Positions 34,891 to 47,209 of a stretch of DNA of 64,000 nt are shown piece by piece. Positions within the stretch are counted from its first letter, which is position 1, and each line of letters starts with the position of its first letter. The DNA lies in NCBI GenBank assembly GCA_003586115.2, contig QVOM02000126.1, positions 55,825,164 to 55,889,163 on the forward strand. The letters run 5' to 3'. The position numbers and the translations under genes were made by a program. The DNA is from Salvator merianae. Lineage: Eukaryota > Chordata > Lepidosauria > Squamata > Teiidae. The notes beneath the pieces were generated by a model. The model saw only the letters and a program-made list of their open reading frames with translations. It did not search any database and had not been told where the DNA came from.

Positions 34891-35026
34891 GACTGCAACC
34901 AGACATTGCTTATTTATCCCACTATATTTAAATATTCAGAATAAAGCATGGATATTCCAGAACAGCCATGCTTTATTCCAGAATATCCAAATATAGTGGA
35001 ATAGGTAAGTGATGACTGGATGCAGC
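34891..35026. mobile_element. Palindromic MITE, GGCTGCATCCAGAC family
   Basis: Foldback of about 136 bp. The left arm (ACTGCAACCAGACATTGC...) mirrors the right arm (...GATGACTGGATGCAGC), with an inner pair of AATAAAGCATGGATATTCC and its complement. It is longer than 11822-11919 because the centre keeps the AATAAAGCATG arms. Flanking triplets are TAA (left) and TAG (right). Confidence 0.75.
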
Positions 35027-35160
35027 ATAGGTCTCAGAATGTCAGAATATGAGGCATTCTATGCTGCATTTTAAAAATGCATGGGGGTTGTATGGTCTCA
35101 TTGAAGTGCTCTTAGGGTTCTCCTCTGACATTTATTTTTGCAGATCCTACCAGAGTCTGA

Positions 35161-35275
35161 GGGTGCATCTGGACATCACTTACTTATTCTGCTATATTTG
35201 GATATTCTGGAATAAAGCATGGAATTCCAGAATATCCAAATATCATGGAATGAGCAAGCAACATGATATGTATGA
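35161..35275. mobile_element. Palindromic MITE, second copy nearby
   Basis: Left arm GGGTGCATCTGGACATCAC followed by TTACTTATTCTGCTATATTTGG; centre GGAATAAAGCATGGAATTCC; right arm TCCAAATATCATGGAATGAGC, then a decayed right end. It lies only about 135 bp from the copy at 34891 and in the same register. Confidence 0.7.
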
Positions 35276-36219
35276 CAGTCCCAATATAGTCACTGGAGAA
35301 ATGTGGGTTTCTACCCATGTCTGGAGGCACCCTCAAACTCTCTATTTTAGGATTCATGCTTATTTTTCCAGAAAATACCAATACTGGAAGCAGATACTAG
35401 GCATCTGTAGGTCCAGAAAAACAGTTTCCTCCAAAAGTAAAACTGTATGTGTCTTCAAAGTCCTCTAGGTTCAGAAGACAGGTCCTTGTCTTATTCTTAG
35501 ACGGTTAAAAACACAAACGCCTCAGATGCCTACAACCTATACTTTTTAAAATATAAAATATTGTACTTTGGATACTGGCCAGATTTAATATAATAACCTC
35601 TTAGTTAAATTAGAATACCACGTCACTTTTTAATTGTAAGTGGACTGCAAACTTAAACTATGCATTAAATCTAACAAAGTAATCTGTCACTGTAGTGCTT
35701 TTGGCAGTGGTCACAGCAGCAATAACTGTTCTCAGCCTTTTTTTCTTGCTTTTTTTTTTTTTTTTACTTTTCTGTGTACACAAATCTTACTTTGAATTGA
35801 ATAGTATGTTATATTGCTCACACTTCAGCTGACCTTCATAAATATCAAATCTTTGGAATCAAATGTCTTGACATTTAATATGTTCCTGCAAGCTAAGCAG
35901 GACCTACTTTGCACTAGAAGGTCACATGTCACCCGTAGCTTTTAGAAAGACTTATCATTTTAATGAAGATTGCCTCCAAACGTACCAGTAGTAAATTGAC
36001 CATGGAGTGAAAGGCATCTGCTTTTGAATCTCCAAGTAAACTTTTTAATTTACACCATAAAAACAAAGAGTGCACCTGTGGCACCATTTTAGTGATCAAG
36101 CACTTTTCAGCACTGCTTTTGGTACATTTCCCAGCCTCCCACTTTCCCTCCTGTGTCCTTTTCATCCTCTTCTGCTGTGGTGTAGGGAGTTCTCCAACCA
36201 TTCCTGCCCAGCTGACGGA
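35276..36219. other. Non-coding gap with a T run
   Basis: A T run of about 15 lies near 35751-35765. No gene or repeat family recognised. Confidence 0.5.
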
Positions 36220-36230
36220 CCCCCCCCCCA

Positions 36231-36271
<41 letters not shown>
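36220..36271. repeat. C run followed by (TA)n microsatellite
   Basis: Ten C (36220-36229), five A, then about 18 perfect TA dinucleotides to 36270. Frames reading Tyr-Ile repeats through it are artefacts. Confidence 0.95.
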
Positions 36272-36275
<4 letters not shown>

Positions 36276-39200
36276 AGAATGCTCAAACATTCCATCAGAT
36301 GTTCTACACCTGATTGCTCAACTGATTGAATGAACGACCCAGCAAGTTAACCATGAGAGGTGGAACAGCAGTCTGTGATTAGTGTTTTTTGGCCTACTAT
36401 ACCAAACACTGCTGCCTTTGCTGATGCACTCGAGATCATACTGGGAGCAGTTTCTCAGACACTTCCTTTTGCATCACAGTGGTTGTTGAGGGCCAGCACT
36501 GTTGACTCTCCTCACTGCCGTAGTGGCATTTTAATGCACGTGGCAGCAGCCAAAGATACTTCAATCAAGTAATAAAAGTGTGAATGAGCTTATTGCAGAT
36601 TCTGTCCTGAAGTTTGCTGAGCCTCCTTTTATTATGCACAGGAAGCAGCAGAAGATGAAGTGTTTCCATATCAATATGTTGCTTGCATTGTAATATATGT
36701 CAAGGCCTACACCTTGTCATTACTTCAGTATCATAGCATCATGACAACTGGCTGTCCGCACATGGTGTTAGCATGCACCTGCACAGCTAGGTTTAGGTGG
36801 CCCTTATGTTTCGCTTCACCGAGGCTTTTGTTTTCCTTGCCCAAGGGGCCAAGGAGGATGATTGAGATGGAAGATAGAGATGTGATTTAATTCAGCCAGA
36901 AAAACCTAAAGGAATGTGCTTTTGGGGGGGCGGGTAGTCACATTATTAACTGATATTATTAATTAATATCAAGAGAATCTTAATAATAAAACAAGTCAAC
37001 ATCATGAGTTAAAAGACGGGGGGCAATTTGTTTCAAGAGCATCATACAAAGTTTATTTACCCAAAGATCAATAGATGGACAACAAAACAGACACATTCTT
37101 CATCTGGTGGGCAAGTCTTCTGGTTTTAAAGTAGAAATCAGGATCTTGGCAGCTGGCAAAGATGTAATAACAGCAGGAAGCCAAACATTCCAGGGCAAAA
37201 TTAATCTCTTGCCCTCTACTGAGAACTCCAAATCAGTGGGGAGTAGCTAGAGGATGGGTCTGCACAACACTTTTATGGAACCATGCGTGCAATATAAAGG
37301 GGCAAGATACACATGACCTTGTTCCCCCATGGTGCATTCAATCAATGTGCAGGATGAGTACAGTGTCGGCATGAACCCACACTCATTCTGCCGCCATACC
37401 CCCATAAGTGCCTCTTACAACTTGAGAATGACAGAGTGGGAGAAAGATCTCTGAGAGCCCTTGCAGCCACCCTGCTGACACTCAAGGAGACTAACCTTTC
37501 TCCTCGGCAGCCTCGTTAAACACAGCATATGTCCCATGGGGGAATCCCTGGGTGCAATCTTGATGCCCAGGGGCAGCAGGCAGTGTACAGATAGCACACC
37601 GTGGCTTTAAGAAGATCACTACGATGTAGTGCTCCCCTTAATATGCAGGCAGAAGAGCCCTCTCCTTGTAGCAGTCTTCCTCCCTCCCATGAGGATATTA
37701 CCATAGACGAGGGTTTTTTAGTCCAACTCAATATGCATCACTACTTTCACTGTACCTTCCTGTTTATGCATGAGAAAATGGGCAGGCAAGCAATCCCACT
37801 GCCTCAAGATAAGGAAGAGGAAAAGAAACAATTCATTATCACAGTGTATGGCCAGAGAAGGATTTGCATTTGCTCACCTTCATATAAATATTTTTTTTTA
37901 AAAAATGGTATGGAATAAGCCATCTATAGCAGCAGGTGAGGATCTAATGTAACTCAGGCTGAAACTACACCACACACTGGAAATGGGATAATATTGGGAT
38001 GACCAGAGGACATTTCTGTCATATGCAGTTCACACATATCATGCACTAGATTCGTCCTGTGGACCAGAAAAAGTGTTTTCTCAGGAGGATGGGGAGAAGA
38101 GCTCTGAGGGTGTTTCTACAGCACTGAGTTAAATAAGAACAGCATGTGCTGCAGCTGAGAGGCTCTTCCTGAGTGCACACTTGCCTGCCTTGAGGCTTGA
38201 TGGAAGAAAGAGGAGAAAGAAACCACTGATGCAGAGTACTGGTTTTCAAAAAGCAACTCAATAAGCAGTTGAAGAGCTTCTTTCAAACAACTCAACATAT
38301 CAGGTTGTTTCTGTAGGAAAAACAACTAAATAGTCAAGCTTGGAAAAGGAGGAAGGGAAGTTTGCCTAAAGTGATGTTTGAGGTGCAAGACTTACAGGCA
38401 GCCAACAAATTCTTATTCAAGGGCAAAGATGCAGGACCAAAGTAGTGGGGAGGAACAATAAGGGGGGAAAGATTCAAAAGCACATGTCTTGTTTAAAATA
38501 ATAGAGGGTCTGCACTGAATACCTGATTTTGAAGGATGGGGAGCAGAAAACTCACAGCAAGGACTTGCAAGCACTTCTAGGGCCAGGACAGTTGTCAGAG
38601 TGAGGTGTGAGGTGTGGGAAAAGGGGTTAGTTTGGGAGTTATTCTTCTGATGTTTGGACATGATTTTTAGGGCACTTTCTCCTAAGAGGTGTCCCATCAG
38701 AGCTGCACATGGATGTAGCCTGTCATACAGCAAGCAAACGCAATCTTTTCCAAATGTGGATCTTCAGTATATTTGAAGTGTTTTATGAAGACATAAAATA
38801 AACAGCCCTAAGGAGCAGATTCAAGGCTTCTCCTGACCTGTGTATGTGAGTCACTCACACTGTAGCCTGTCCTGGAACAAATTTTTTGAAATGGTCCCCA
38901 GGTTTAGTCCAAGAAACTGGGATGCAGCTACAATTCCCAGAACTGGGCAAAGAGCACGAGAACATTGAGGGCACCCTGCTAGCAATCCTTTCCTCTTCTG
39001 GGCCTCAACTTATTATTATCTGTGGTGACCTGCAGACTGCAACACACAATGTGATCAGACATGCCACTAACGGAAATTTCATTTTGAACTCTCCAGACTC
39101 CGTCTGGTGAACTGTGCACTGAAACAGAGTTTGGAGTGACCACAAAGAGACTTTTGATCATGACAAAAGGAACTTCTTATTGCTGGATTTGAGGACTGAT

Positions 39201-39589
39201 CAATAGAAGAAAAGAAATGAGAAAACAGGAGGGGCAAGAAATATGAAACCTAGAAAAAACTTCTGAAGAAAGAGGAAGTCAACATGAAATAATGTTAATT
39301 TATGAATTTTTCCTTTGCATTAAAGGTATGTTGTACGCATTTTAAATAAAATTAATTTTAAAAAAACAAATTTTTAGATTCACAAGCTGCCACTAATTAC
39401 TGCTTAGCATCTTCCTGCTCCTTCTCTATGAAATCCCAACCACAGAGTGACGATGTAATGTAGTAAAGATTAACTTTTACTTGTAGTATTCATTGTCTTC
39501 AACTAAAGACTGTGTAAAGGCCACAATCTTTCTTCTATGTGGGTTGGGGCAGGAGAAGATGATGAGAAAAAGAGAACATATAACTAAAG
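36272..39589. other. Non-coding stretch, no gene recognised
   Basis: About 3.3 kb with no gene or confidently recognised repeat. GC content is somewhat higher around 37240-37720, where several frames overlap without a domain. The 'atctgcacaacact' wording at 37260 recurs at 42470, which may mark a further repeat family that I cannot delimit. Confidence 0.45.
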
Positions 39590-39696
39590 CAGTGGTGCTC
39601 AGCTGCAGCCCTCCAGATGTTCCTGGCTCAGGCTGGCATGCAATTATGGGAGCTGTACTTCAGGAACATCTGGAGAACTGCAGCTGAGCATCCCTT
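39590..39696. mobile_element. hAT-like foldback MITE
   Basis: The 107-bp element is largely palindromic. Left arm CAGTGGTGCTCAGCTGCAG...CCAGATGTTCCTG; right arm CAGGAACATCTGGAGAACTGCAGCTGAGCATCCCTT written in parts. The centre has the 'gcaattatgggagctgtactt' wording typical of this reptile foldback type. Flanks AACTAAAG (39582-39589) and AAGTAGAG (39697-39704) agree at six of eight positions, a decayed 8-bp duplication consistent with hAT. Confidence 0.7.
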
Positions 39697-40879
39697 AAGT
39701 AGAGGATCATTTCTGGACAAGAAAAGAGGACAGTTTTCCCTAAATGCCCTGCAAAAGCTATCCTCCTCTAAAAAAAGGCACAACTGTAGAATAGTCCCCT
39801 TCTCTTGCAAACAGGACTTTTTTTTTTTTACAAAAAGCAAGAAAAGCAATGGAAACTCTCACTTTCTGAGCTGCTGTTTGGCTATGAAAGGACCAAGCTT
39901 TTCCTCTGACTCCCTACTAAAAGGGAGGGTAAAAGTAAAAAGGGTTTGTAATACCTGGCACTGCCTGATTCACTACCACAAACCCCCCGTAAGCAATCTG
40001 ACTTCACAGCACGAATATGATTCACTGGCGGAGGGAAAAACAGTGGTGGCTGCTATCCCTCTTTAGGGAAAATTATTGCATTATGGAGATTTTGGATTAG
40101 CTGGGAATTGCAGGCTCCAAGGAAACCAATTTGTACAGCAGAGCAGTGACTGAGATTGCTCTGCTTTGCTCTGCCTTTTCTATAATGGGTATTTTTCTAT
40201 AAGAGGAAAGCCTTGCTTAAAAAAATATAATTCCCACTCACTTCCTTTACCCAGAGAGGAAAAGAGCAGAAAACAGTAATTCGTGATTGAGTTGGATGTG
40301 TTTGCTGACGAGCAATTGATTGGTTAGCAGGATCTAAAGTTTGTGAGACATGAATGATCAGATCATTATAATTGAAGTCTATAGGAGATCAGGAGCATAC
40401 AAGGAGAGTTGGCTGGGTTCTTTGATATTATCTGAGAGGGTGACACTCAGTTTCCTCCAACAGGAAAGATCCAGACACATTTTCAATATTTCCTGTTCAA
40501 TCTTGAGGACTAGAAATAGCCCTTTCTGAATGGACATGGAAGCTCTAAGGAGCTTTAAAATCAGAACATTAACAATAATTGTGGAATCACCTTCCACACT
40601 CCCTGTATAAGAGAAGAGGCATGGAATCCTCCCCCCCCCCTCCCCCAGGCTTGTCAATACCAAAAGTTCTTAGGGCTAAATCCTTTTATCTGAAATACAG
40701 AAAAAATTATATTCTCATCACTTCATATATACACACTGAAATCAGACTTCCAAGGTTCACATTTTGCCTTATGTCTCACAGCTCTACCCACCATACTTAC
40801 TTACTGGGTATGCCTTGATGATTGTTGGTAGGCAAAGATGGAGAAGATCCTTTGTCTTTATCATGCTGTTCCTAGTAAT
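39697..40879. other. Non-coding gap
   Basis: T run near 39820-39830 and a C run at 40629-40645. No gene or repeat family recognised. The 149-residue frame at 39617-40066 starts inside the hAT foldback and has no domain. Confidence 0.5.
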
Positions 40880-41340
40880 AGAAGAAAGTGTTTTTAAAGA
40901 AAGGAGAGGGCTACGGAGGTATGCTTTGCACACGCACTTCTACCGAAAGCTTACTGGTGATCATTTTGTTACCGTCTTCACTGGTGGCGAAGCATCTTCT
41001 GTTTTTAATCTCCATGGCCTTTATGACATTGTATTTAATGAATTATGCTCCCCAGGAGGAGGTCAGTGAAAGAATTAAGCTGCAAACCCCTAACAGTGTC
41101 GCTGGCCAGAAGCCAGCTCTTTTTTAGGCCGCTTTTCTGCATGAGGTCGGCCACAGCTGGAGCGAAACGACTTGCAGGTGGTTCAGTGGGCAACAGATCA
41201 CACAGTCCTGTTCAGTCCGCCTCTCGGCAGCAAGGAGGGAGTCACCTACGCCTGCTGTTGGTGGCTGGAAAGGAGCAGGAAACGTCTGACAATCTTGATT
41301 AAGAACTCCCAAGCACTGAACTTTCTTGTAAGGAGAAGGC
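40880..41340. other. Candidate single-copy CpG-containing block
   Basis: Scattered CpG (about fifteen) in an AT-rich area, no internal repeats, and no match to other parts of the window. Three plus-strand frames overlap here with no recognised domain. It may be regulatory or an unrecognised exon, but neither can be shown from the sequence. Confidence 0.25.
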
Positions 41341-41715
41341 ACAGGCAGATTCCCTGTGTGCTTGCTCTCACTTTTTCAGCCTCATCCAGCTTAGATTTTG
41401 TCTAAATCATGCAGATCCCCTTGCTGTGCCCATTCATTTCATGCATACTAGTGACAAGCTTCCTAGCACATGGCAAATTGATATTGCAAAATACTGGCTC
41501 TTTTAAATGAAAAGACTGGATTTTCAGTGAATTTAAATGGTTTCCTGATTTGTTTTTGTTTTGTTTTGTTTTTCCCTTTTACAGATCACAGCAACGTTTT
41601 TCACAACTTGCAGAAATAACTTTCTGTGCTTCCAATTCCCAGGCAGTTTCCAGTGTTTCACAAAAGAAGGACACATGAAGTTTTAATCCACTTTTAGTCC
41701 ACTTTCAGAGTTTGA

Positions 41716-42270
41716 GGCTGCATCCCAACATCACTTACTTATTCCACTATATTTGGATATTCCAGAATAAAGCCTAGATATTCCAGAATATTCATGCTTC
41801 ATTCTGGAATATCCAAATATAGCAGAATAAGGCTGCATCCAGATGGGGGGAATATAGTGCCAATATGGTTCCATTATGGTGGCATTGTCACACGTATCTG
41901 TGGCTACCCCACCATAGCTACACTGTATCCCCCCTAAAATGCATGGTAGCCTATTTCAGGAAAACCTGACTCTCATGGTGGGTTTTTCTGAATTAGTACT
42001 AAAACTTACCATGTAGACAGAGCCACCATCACTGTTCTGCTCACTGTGCATGTGTGTGGGCCAAAAAGATGGCCACACATTTTGTGGGGGTCACGATCAT
42101 GCACTTCCAAGTATTTCACATATGTGAAATACCTGGAAGTATGTGGTCCCCAAAAGTGCATAGACAGCATGATTCTGTATGCTGTAGACAACAGGCGATC
42201 ATTCCGGAGGGGCTTTTTCTCCAGAACATTGCCTGTTGGTGCTACATTTGAGCTGGCCTAAGTAAGTGAT
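41716..42270. mobile_element. Palindromic MITE split by another insertion
   Basis: The left arm and centre (41716-41830) match the other palindromic MITEs: GGCTGCATCCCAACATCAC, ATTCCACTATATTTGG, AATAAAGCC and the return arm to GCAGAATAA. The return arm is then cut by the element at 41831-42258 and resumes at 42259 with TAAGTAAGTGAT. Intact copies read AATAAGTAAGTGA at this point (for example 11891-11903). The last part of the right arm after 42270 is not recognisable. Confidence 0.75.
41831..42258 (-). mobile_element. Harbinger-like element nested at TAA
   Basis: Starts GGCTGCATCCAGATGG and ends, reverse complemented, GGCCAGCTCAAATGTAGC. Direct TAA triplets flank it (41828-41830 and 42259-42261), and removing it together with one TAA restores the sequence of intact palindromic MITEs. 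A TAA/TTA duplication is the known preference of PIF/Harbinger transposases. The central palindrome at 42103-42140 has 18 of 19 bases paired. It is the same family as 21602, 43521, 54031 and 56581, in reverse orientation. It encodes no enzyme. Confidence 0.8.
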
Positions 42271-42365
42271 CCAACACTTTTGAGCTGGATAATGCAGAAA
42301 GTAAAAGCTGATGTGCTGTTCCATTTTGAAGGTGGATCAAAAGTGGATTAAAACTTAGATGTAGC

Positions 42366-43520
42366 TGGTCCACAAGCTCTTCAGGTTAAGTGATAAAGGT
42401 TAAGAGATGAAGGTAGGATTTGCAGAATGTCTTTACAGTGCTTTGAATGCGCCATGAGGGTGCAGTATCTGCACAACACTTCTCCCTCACTGTGCATCTG
42501 AACTTCAGGAACAGCACAGCATCGGCAAGGACACCATGCCCAGGCCACAGTAAGCATCATTATAAGTTTGTCAAGGCAGAGTGGCTTAAAAAACTCTCAG
42601 AGCTCTTCAAATGACTCTCCCCACTATTAGTTTGAAAGAATGGTCTTCAAAACTGGCATTAGGACGAAGAGGCATGCGGACAGCAGCCTCCATAATGCAA
42701 GTAGCGGTGCAACTGTAGAGGTGAAAGCAGGGAGGTGCCTTCGTGTGCAAGTCCTGCCAAAGACTATAGCCCAAAGAAAAGCACTGGATCTAAGAGGGGA
42801 GAAAACAAAACTTCCATCACCGATCTGGAGATGGGAGGAAGCTTCCCAAATGACATCCCATGTGGCACAACAAAACAGAGATGCTCTTAGAGACAAACAG
42901 ACCTCTGTACAGGTTATCTAAGTAATGGGAGGTAAAAAGTGGAGTCTGAAACAATAAATTGCAGTATGAAGCATCCTTATTCAGGCATTTAGCCAGCCCT
43001 GCCTTTTTTTTCCAAGATACTCCATTCCACTTCCAAACCCTCCCTGATCTTCTGTCCCCTTTGTAGAAGGCAATTAGCATTTTATGACAACACAGCACAG
43101 ACAACTTCATTTCCTTCATATTTTTTTCTGCCTCTGTAAATCAGAAGGTCCTCTAACATATATGCTGATCTCTCCCACATCTCTCTTCTGGTTGCACAAC
43201 TGCCAAATGTCAACTCCTGAAATTGCTATTGTATTATGAGCAAGAACGGCTCTACAGATGGCAGCAGTATTAGGTATTTGTCAAATTCCCAGGATTAGCT
43301 GAAGGTGCATTTTCACTTGGCACAGAATACTCTAGACCATCAAACACAGAATAAGGGAATTCTCATTGTAATGCCCAAGCTGGATTGAACTGGAAACCAA
43401 ACCACGGAGGGAGGGGTTCATGCTGAGAACCCAAACATTCCAGGAACCAGCACTGGTGCTGATTCTATACATACCAACACAGAACATCTATAATGACATC
43501 ATATGGAGGATTTTGTTCTA
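42366..43520. other. Non-coding gap
   Basis: No gene or confidently recognised repeat. The long overlapping frames around 42627-43119 have no domain. Confidence 0.45.
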
Positions 43521-43955
43521 GGCTGCCTCCAGATGGCAAAAGGAAAATGTGGGGTGCTGTTTCGATTCCACAACTGCCTCTCGCCGGCTCTGTCAGACAA
43601 CAGGACAGCCTCACAGGGCAAGCACAGACACTTACCTGTCTGGACACTTGCTCCTGCGATGGTAAGGCTGCTACTTCTGGGTGTTTTGATGATTAAAAAT
43701 ACCCAGAATCGCATGATCGCGCATACGTGGCAGCCATTTTTGGCCTGGTTTTGGCACTGCACATGTGTTGGGGCCATTTTCTTCAAGGCCCATGGGGAAA
43801 CTAAGCATCCAGACAGGTAAGTCATATTGCTATTCCAGGAAAATCTGAATCACCCCTATGTCCCAGGGCTATGTTAGAATTACTGCGAAAATGTGCAGCA
43901 ATCCCAGCATAGTCCCGGGATAATCCCACATTTTACACCCTGCCTGGGTGGGGCT
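43521..43955 (+). mobile_element. Harbinger-like non-autonomous element, CTA duplication
   Basis: Left end GGCTGCCTCCAGATGG; right end, reverse complemented, AGCCCCACCCAGGCA. CTA occurs directly on both sides (43518-43520 and 43956-43958). It aligns with 21602-22065 throughout. Inside, CTTACCTGTCTGG (43631-43643) and CCAGACAGGTAAG (43809-43821) form an inner inverted repeat, and a central hairpin lies at 43685-43718. At 435 bp it is the best-delimited plus-strand copy. The frames of 105-108 residues on both strands are not genes. Confidence 0.75.
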
Positions 43956-44907
43956 CTAGAATCAAAATCTCTAACACCATAACATGTTGTTCTTAACCTA
44001 ATGTAGAACACTGGAAAGTACAATCTCTTCCCTTTGCACACGGTAATCTATAGAATGATTTCTAATTGTTTTGGACCAAGATCTACACTCATTCTTTGCT
44101 ATTATCCCATGGGCTTCATACGTCAGTATGCCATTCTACTTTCTTTGCAGGGACATTGGACATTACACACACTTGCAGAACAGGTGATGAAAGAAGGTTA
44201 ATGCACTTCCCTGCTTAATCCACTGTTTTGTTTATAAGAAAGGAAAAGAGCATTCCATCAAAAGACTAGCCACTGTTACCCTTTTTTGCCATCATTGACA
44301 AAATCAGTATAGTTTTCAGGGAGCCTAGAAGATATTGGTTACTAATAGGGACAACCACATAAGGCAGAACCAGGAACAAGGGAATTGTGATAGGGATGAT
44401 TAGTCACTACTAGCCTATAGGTTAAAATTGCTTAAAATATATTCACCTACTATACATTTGATTTTTTGATGAACTAGGAATTCAGAGAAATCCTTCCATA
44501 ATTCTTCAATTCCCAAAGAATCACACGGATCTATTTCTTTTGCCTAAAGAAAAATGCATTACTGTATATTAAACATTGAATCTCCATTCCTAGTGTTTCT
44601 TCTTTCTGTTCTGATACTTGGGCTTTCTATCATGTCAAACACAATCGCTGAAAGGACTTTCCACAACACCACTTGCCCATGTCCCCACACACTGGCAGAA
44701 CTCAAAAAGATATTCCATTTGTTTGTTTGTTTGTTTGTTTATTACTATACAAAGTTCTTCAGATCTTTGGAGCTTCCTAGGTGCTAGTCTTTGCTGCTTG
44801 ATTAGCACAGTTTTAGTTGTAGAAACCAAACTCAAAAGAACATAAAACCCCTGTTGGATGAGGGAATCTTCTCAGGGTTGTCAAGCATGTTCTTCTGAAC
44901 AGTCAAG
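43956..44907. other. Non-coding gap with a GTTT repeat
   Basis: A (GTTT)n run of about six units lies at 44719-44740. No gene recognised. Confidence 0.55.
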
Positions 44908-45140
44908 ACGTGTTTACATGTTAACAAAACAAAACAAAAAAATCTCAGAAATGCCTCAGAGACAGTGGTGTGTGGACCTCATGTTCTCATCCCACATCTG
45001 ATCCACCTTTTCCAGCCTAGAACGTTCATAAGAGGGGAAGGGGCAGGCTGGCATGTGAACAATCCTACCTATGAACCACCTCTAAGCTGCCTCCAAGTCC
45101 CCCTCAGAACTGTTTTTTTCACTGCTTTTTTTTTTTTCAA
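44908..45140 (-). mobile_element. MITE, GCATTCACACACAGTAAAA family, reversed
   Basis: The reverse complement matches 50040-50276 in order: 'gcttagaggtggttca', 'ttgttcacatgccagcctgcc', 'cttatgaacgttctaggctgg', 'gggatgagaacatgagg', then an A/T-rich end. Ends are approximate. Confidence 0.5.
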
Positions 45141-45194
45141 AGCCTTACTAGTGTGCAACTTGGAACTTGGCAAAAGCACAAAGCCGCATTGATT

Positions 45195-45720
45195 GATGGG
45201 TTATTCCTGCACATACCTGACTGGCCCTGTCCAGCAAGAGTGGGCCAGACTGGAGCAGTTTCAGTCACTGGATTGCTCCTTCTGCCCCAGAAAAAGCCTT
45301 CCACACTTGGAAGGCTGTTCCAGGACCGTCCTCGTACTGAGTTCAAAGACTGTGTGATCTTTGGAATCAGCCTCGGTATTCTCCACTGTTCTCAGACTGC
45401 CAGGGGAACCCATTTTGACAGGGCAATTTTGTGCACTGCCAAAATGAGTCCCCTTTCTAAACTAGCCCACAAGAACTGTCCATATGTACTTGTCCACATG
45501 CCTTCTGGACCAGTTTAGCACCTGCTGGACTGCCAGAAGACCTATTAAAAGAGCTCTACCAGTATCCCTGTCTAGGAAGCCATTTTGGCTTCCTAGACCA
45601 GGCTGTGCTCTGCCCAGTGTAAACGGAGCTGTCTAGCAGGGGGTGGGGTCTCTTGTATACCACTCTAGCATCCAGAAAGTGGCCTCCGGACACCTTGCTG
45701 GAGCAGTACATAGGTAAGTT
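45195..45720 (-). mobile_element. Probable DNA transposon, relative of 30507-31013, reversed
   Basis: In reverse complement it shares, in order, the 'gctagacagctc', 'cactgggcagagcacagcctggtctagg' and closing 'ggtatgtgcagg' type segments with 30507-31013 and 17891-18391. Terminal repeats are decayed and the ends are approximate. The 121-residue frame crossing it is treated as chance. Confidence 0.4.
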
Positions 45721-47209
45721 TAACCTGATTTTCAAGCCATAGATTGCTATTGCTCTTCTCTGAAAAAAACAAAACAAAAATCCCATTAAACCTAGAAATG
45801 GGTATTTTATGTTTTCTCCTATGCTTACAGGCATGTACAGCAAAAAAAAAAAAAAAATGACACTATTTCTTTATCATCCTTCAGAAAGAAGAGAAGGGGT
45901 TGCTGTTCAAGGAAAAGTGGGCAGGGAAGAGTAAAAGTTACATAGTTTTGGCAATATCCAGTGCCATACTAAATCAACAACTTGGCAGGACAGACAAGGT
46001 TAGCACTGGTGGCTTACTAGGAAGAGCTTCTGCCTGACTGCAACTCGCTTACAGCTACCAGTGGATGTCAGTAGAGGCAGGATCTGAAAGAAAGAATAAA
46101 AAAGGACAAAAGAAAAGAGAGGCTCTGGTTAACAGAACAGATGCAAAGGGGAAAGCACAGTTGTTCAGCAAAGCTAAAATTCCTCCAACAAAATGATTTA
46201 AAGCGACCAGAGAGCAGGAGGACATGAAAAAAATGGAGCAGGAACAATCAGGTTGCACATAATTCTTCATGCTTTCACCCTTCAAGAGCAATCCTTTTTC
46301 AGTTAATTTAAAAACAACGCACAGTGTCTAGAGACCTACCATTGGAATAAGAGGAATGCTAGACAGCAGATTAAAAAGATGACCAACATATATCATCTGC
46401 TTCCACTGACTGTAAAACAGCCACTGCTCTATCTAACTGTAAAGCTGAGCATAGATTAGTAAGTCAGTCCCATTGAGCAACATAGAATTTACCCCGGAAT
46501 AACAAAGTTTACTGTAGTTTGAATTGAGCTGAGAGGTTTCTGCAGTGAATCCAACATAAGATAGATTTCAAATTGAAGTAGGGAACCTGTAGGCTTAAGC
46601 TTTGGCCATCAAGACCAGTGGTCAGGAATGACAGGAGTTGGAGGCTGCATCCCCACTTACTATTTCTGGGGACCACCAAGTGTCCAAGAAAGCACCCACT
46701 GCCACACATCTGTATTTTCAGCAGCAGCAGGCACCAAAACAATTATGTGCACCATTTTGCAAGAACAATTGCAGAGACACCTCAGAAGCAGGGTGATTTC
46801 TTCCTGCCCTGCTTGGAGGTGCTGTGGAAAATGGCACCTCCTTGCACCAAAATGAAGATGAGGAGATTGCCACAGATAAGGGCGCCTCTCCCATCTGCCT
46901 GAAACAGAGCTGTATCTCCTGGATGTGGGGACATGACCTGAGTCTACTTTTCACTGAATGGCCAAAAGTTCCCCATTCCAGCATTTTTGCCATCCTTCAG
47001 TTATAGAGCCTTTTTTCCGTTATAAAGCAACACAATTTCTGATTATGTAGAAGAAATATTTTAAAATGTTGTATAGATGTAATGTAACCCCAAAAGGATA
47101 GATCATGCCTCCAAACATTGTAATCTGCTCTGCTGGTGGGCTTGTGCTAAGGTTGGCATGGTTTAATTTTCTAACAAATGGACAAAATAACTAGAGAAGT
47201 GACAACCAA
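45721..47209. other. Non-coding stretch
   Basis: An A run of 17 lies near 45841-45857. GGCTGCATCCCCACTTAC at 46643 resembles a MITE left end, but no matching right end was found. No gene recognised. Confidence 0.45.

Larger units (their letters stand above)
41677..42365. mobile_element. Outer foldback element enclosing two further transposons
   Basis: AAGTTTTAATCCACTTTTAG (from 41677) is mirrored by CAAAAGTGGATTAAAACTT (to about 42356), and the outward bases continue to match loosely (GCTACATC-like). These look like the inverted ends of an element whose interior is occupied by the palindromic MITE at 41716 and, within it, the element at 41831-42258. The outer ends are approximate. Confidence 0.5.

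Noticed and set aside
36220..36271. Coding frame with Tyr-Ile repeats
   Set aside because: It is simply the (TA)n microsatellite read in frame.
39617..40066. 149-residue plus-strand frame
   Set aside because: It starts inside a hAT foldback and shows no domain or composition expected of a protein.
43558..43573. tRNA B-box-like TTTCGATTCC
   Set aside because: There is no A box at tRNA distance and it lies inside a DNA transposon.
46643..46990. Possible MITE with a GGCTGCATCCCCAC left end
   Set aside because: No complementary right end could be identified.
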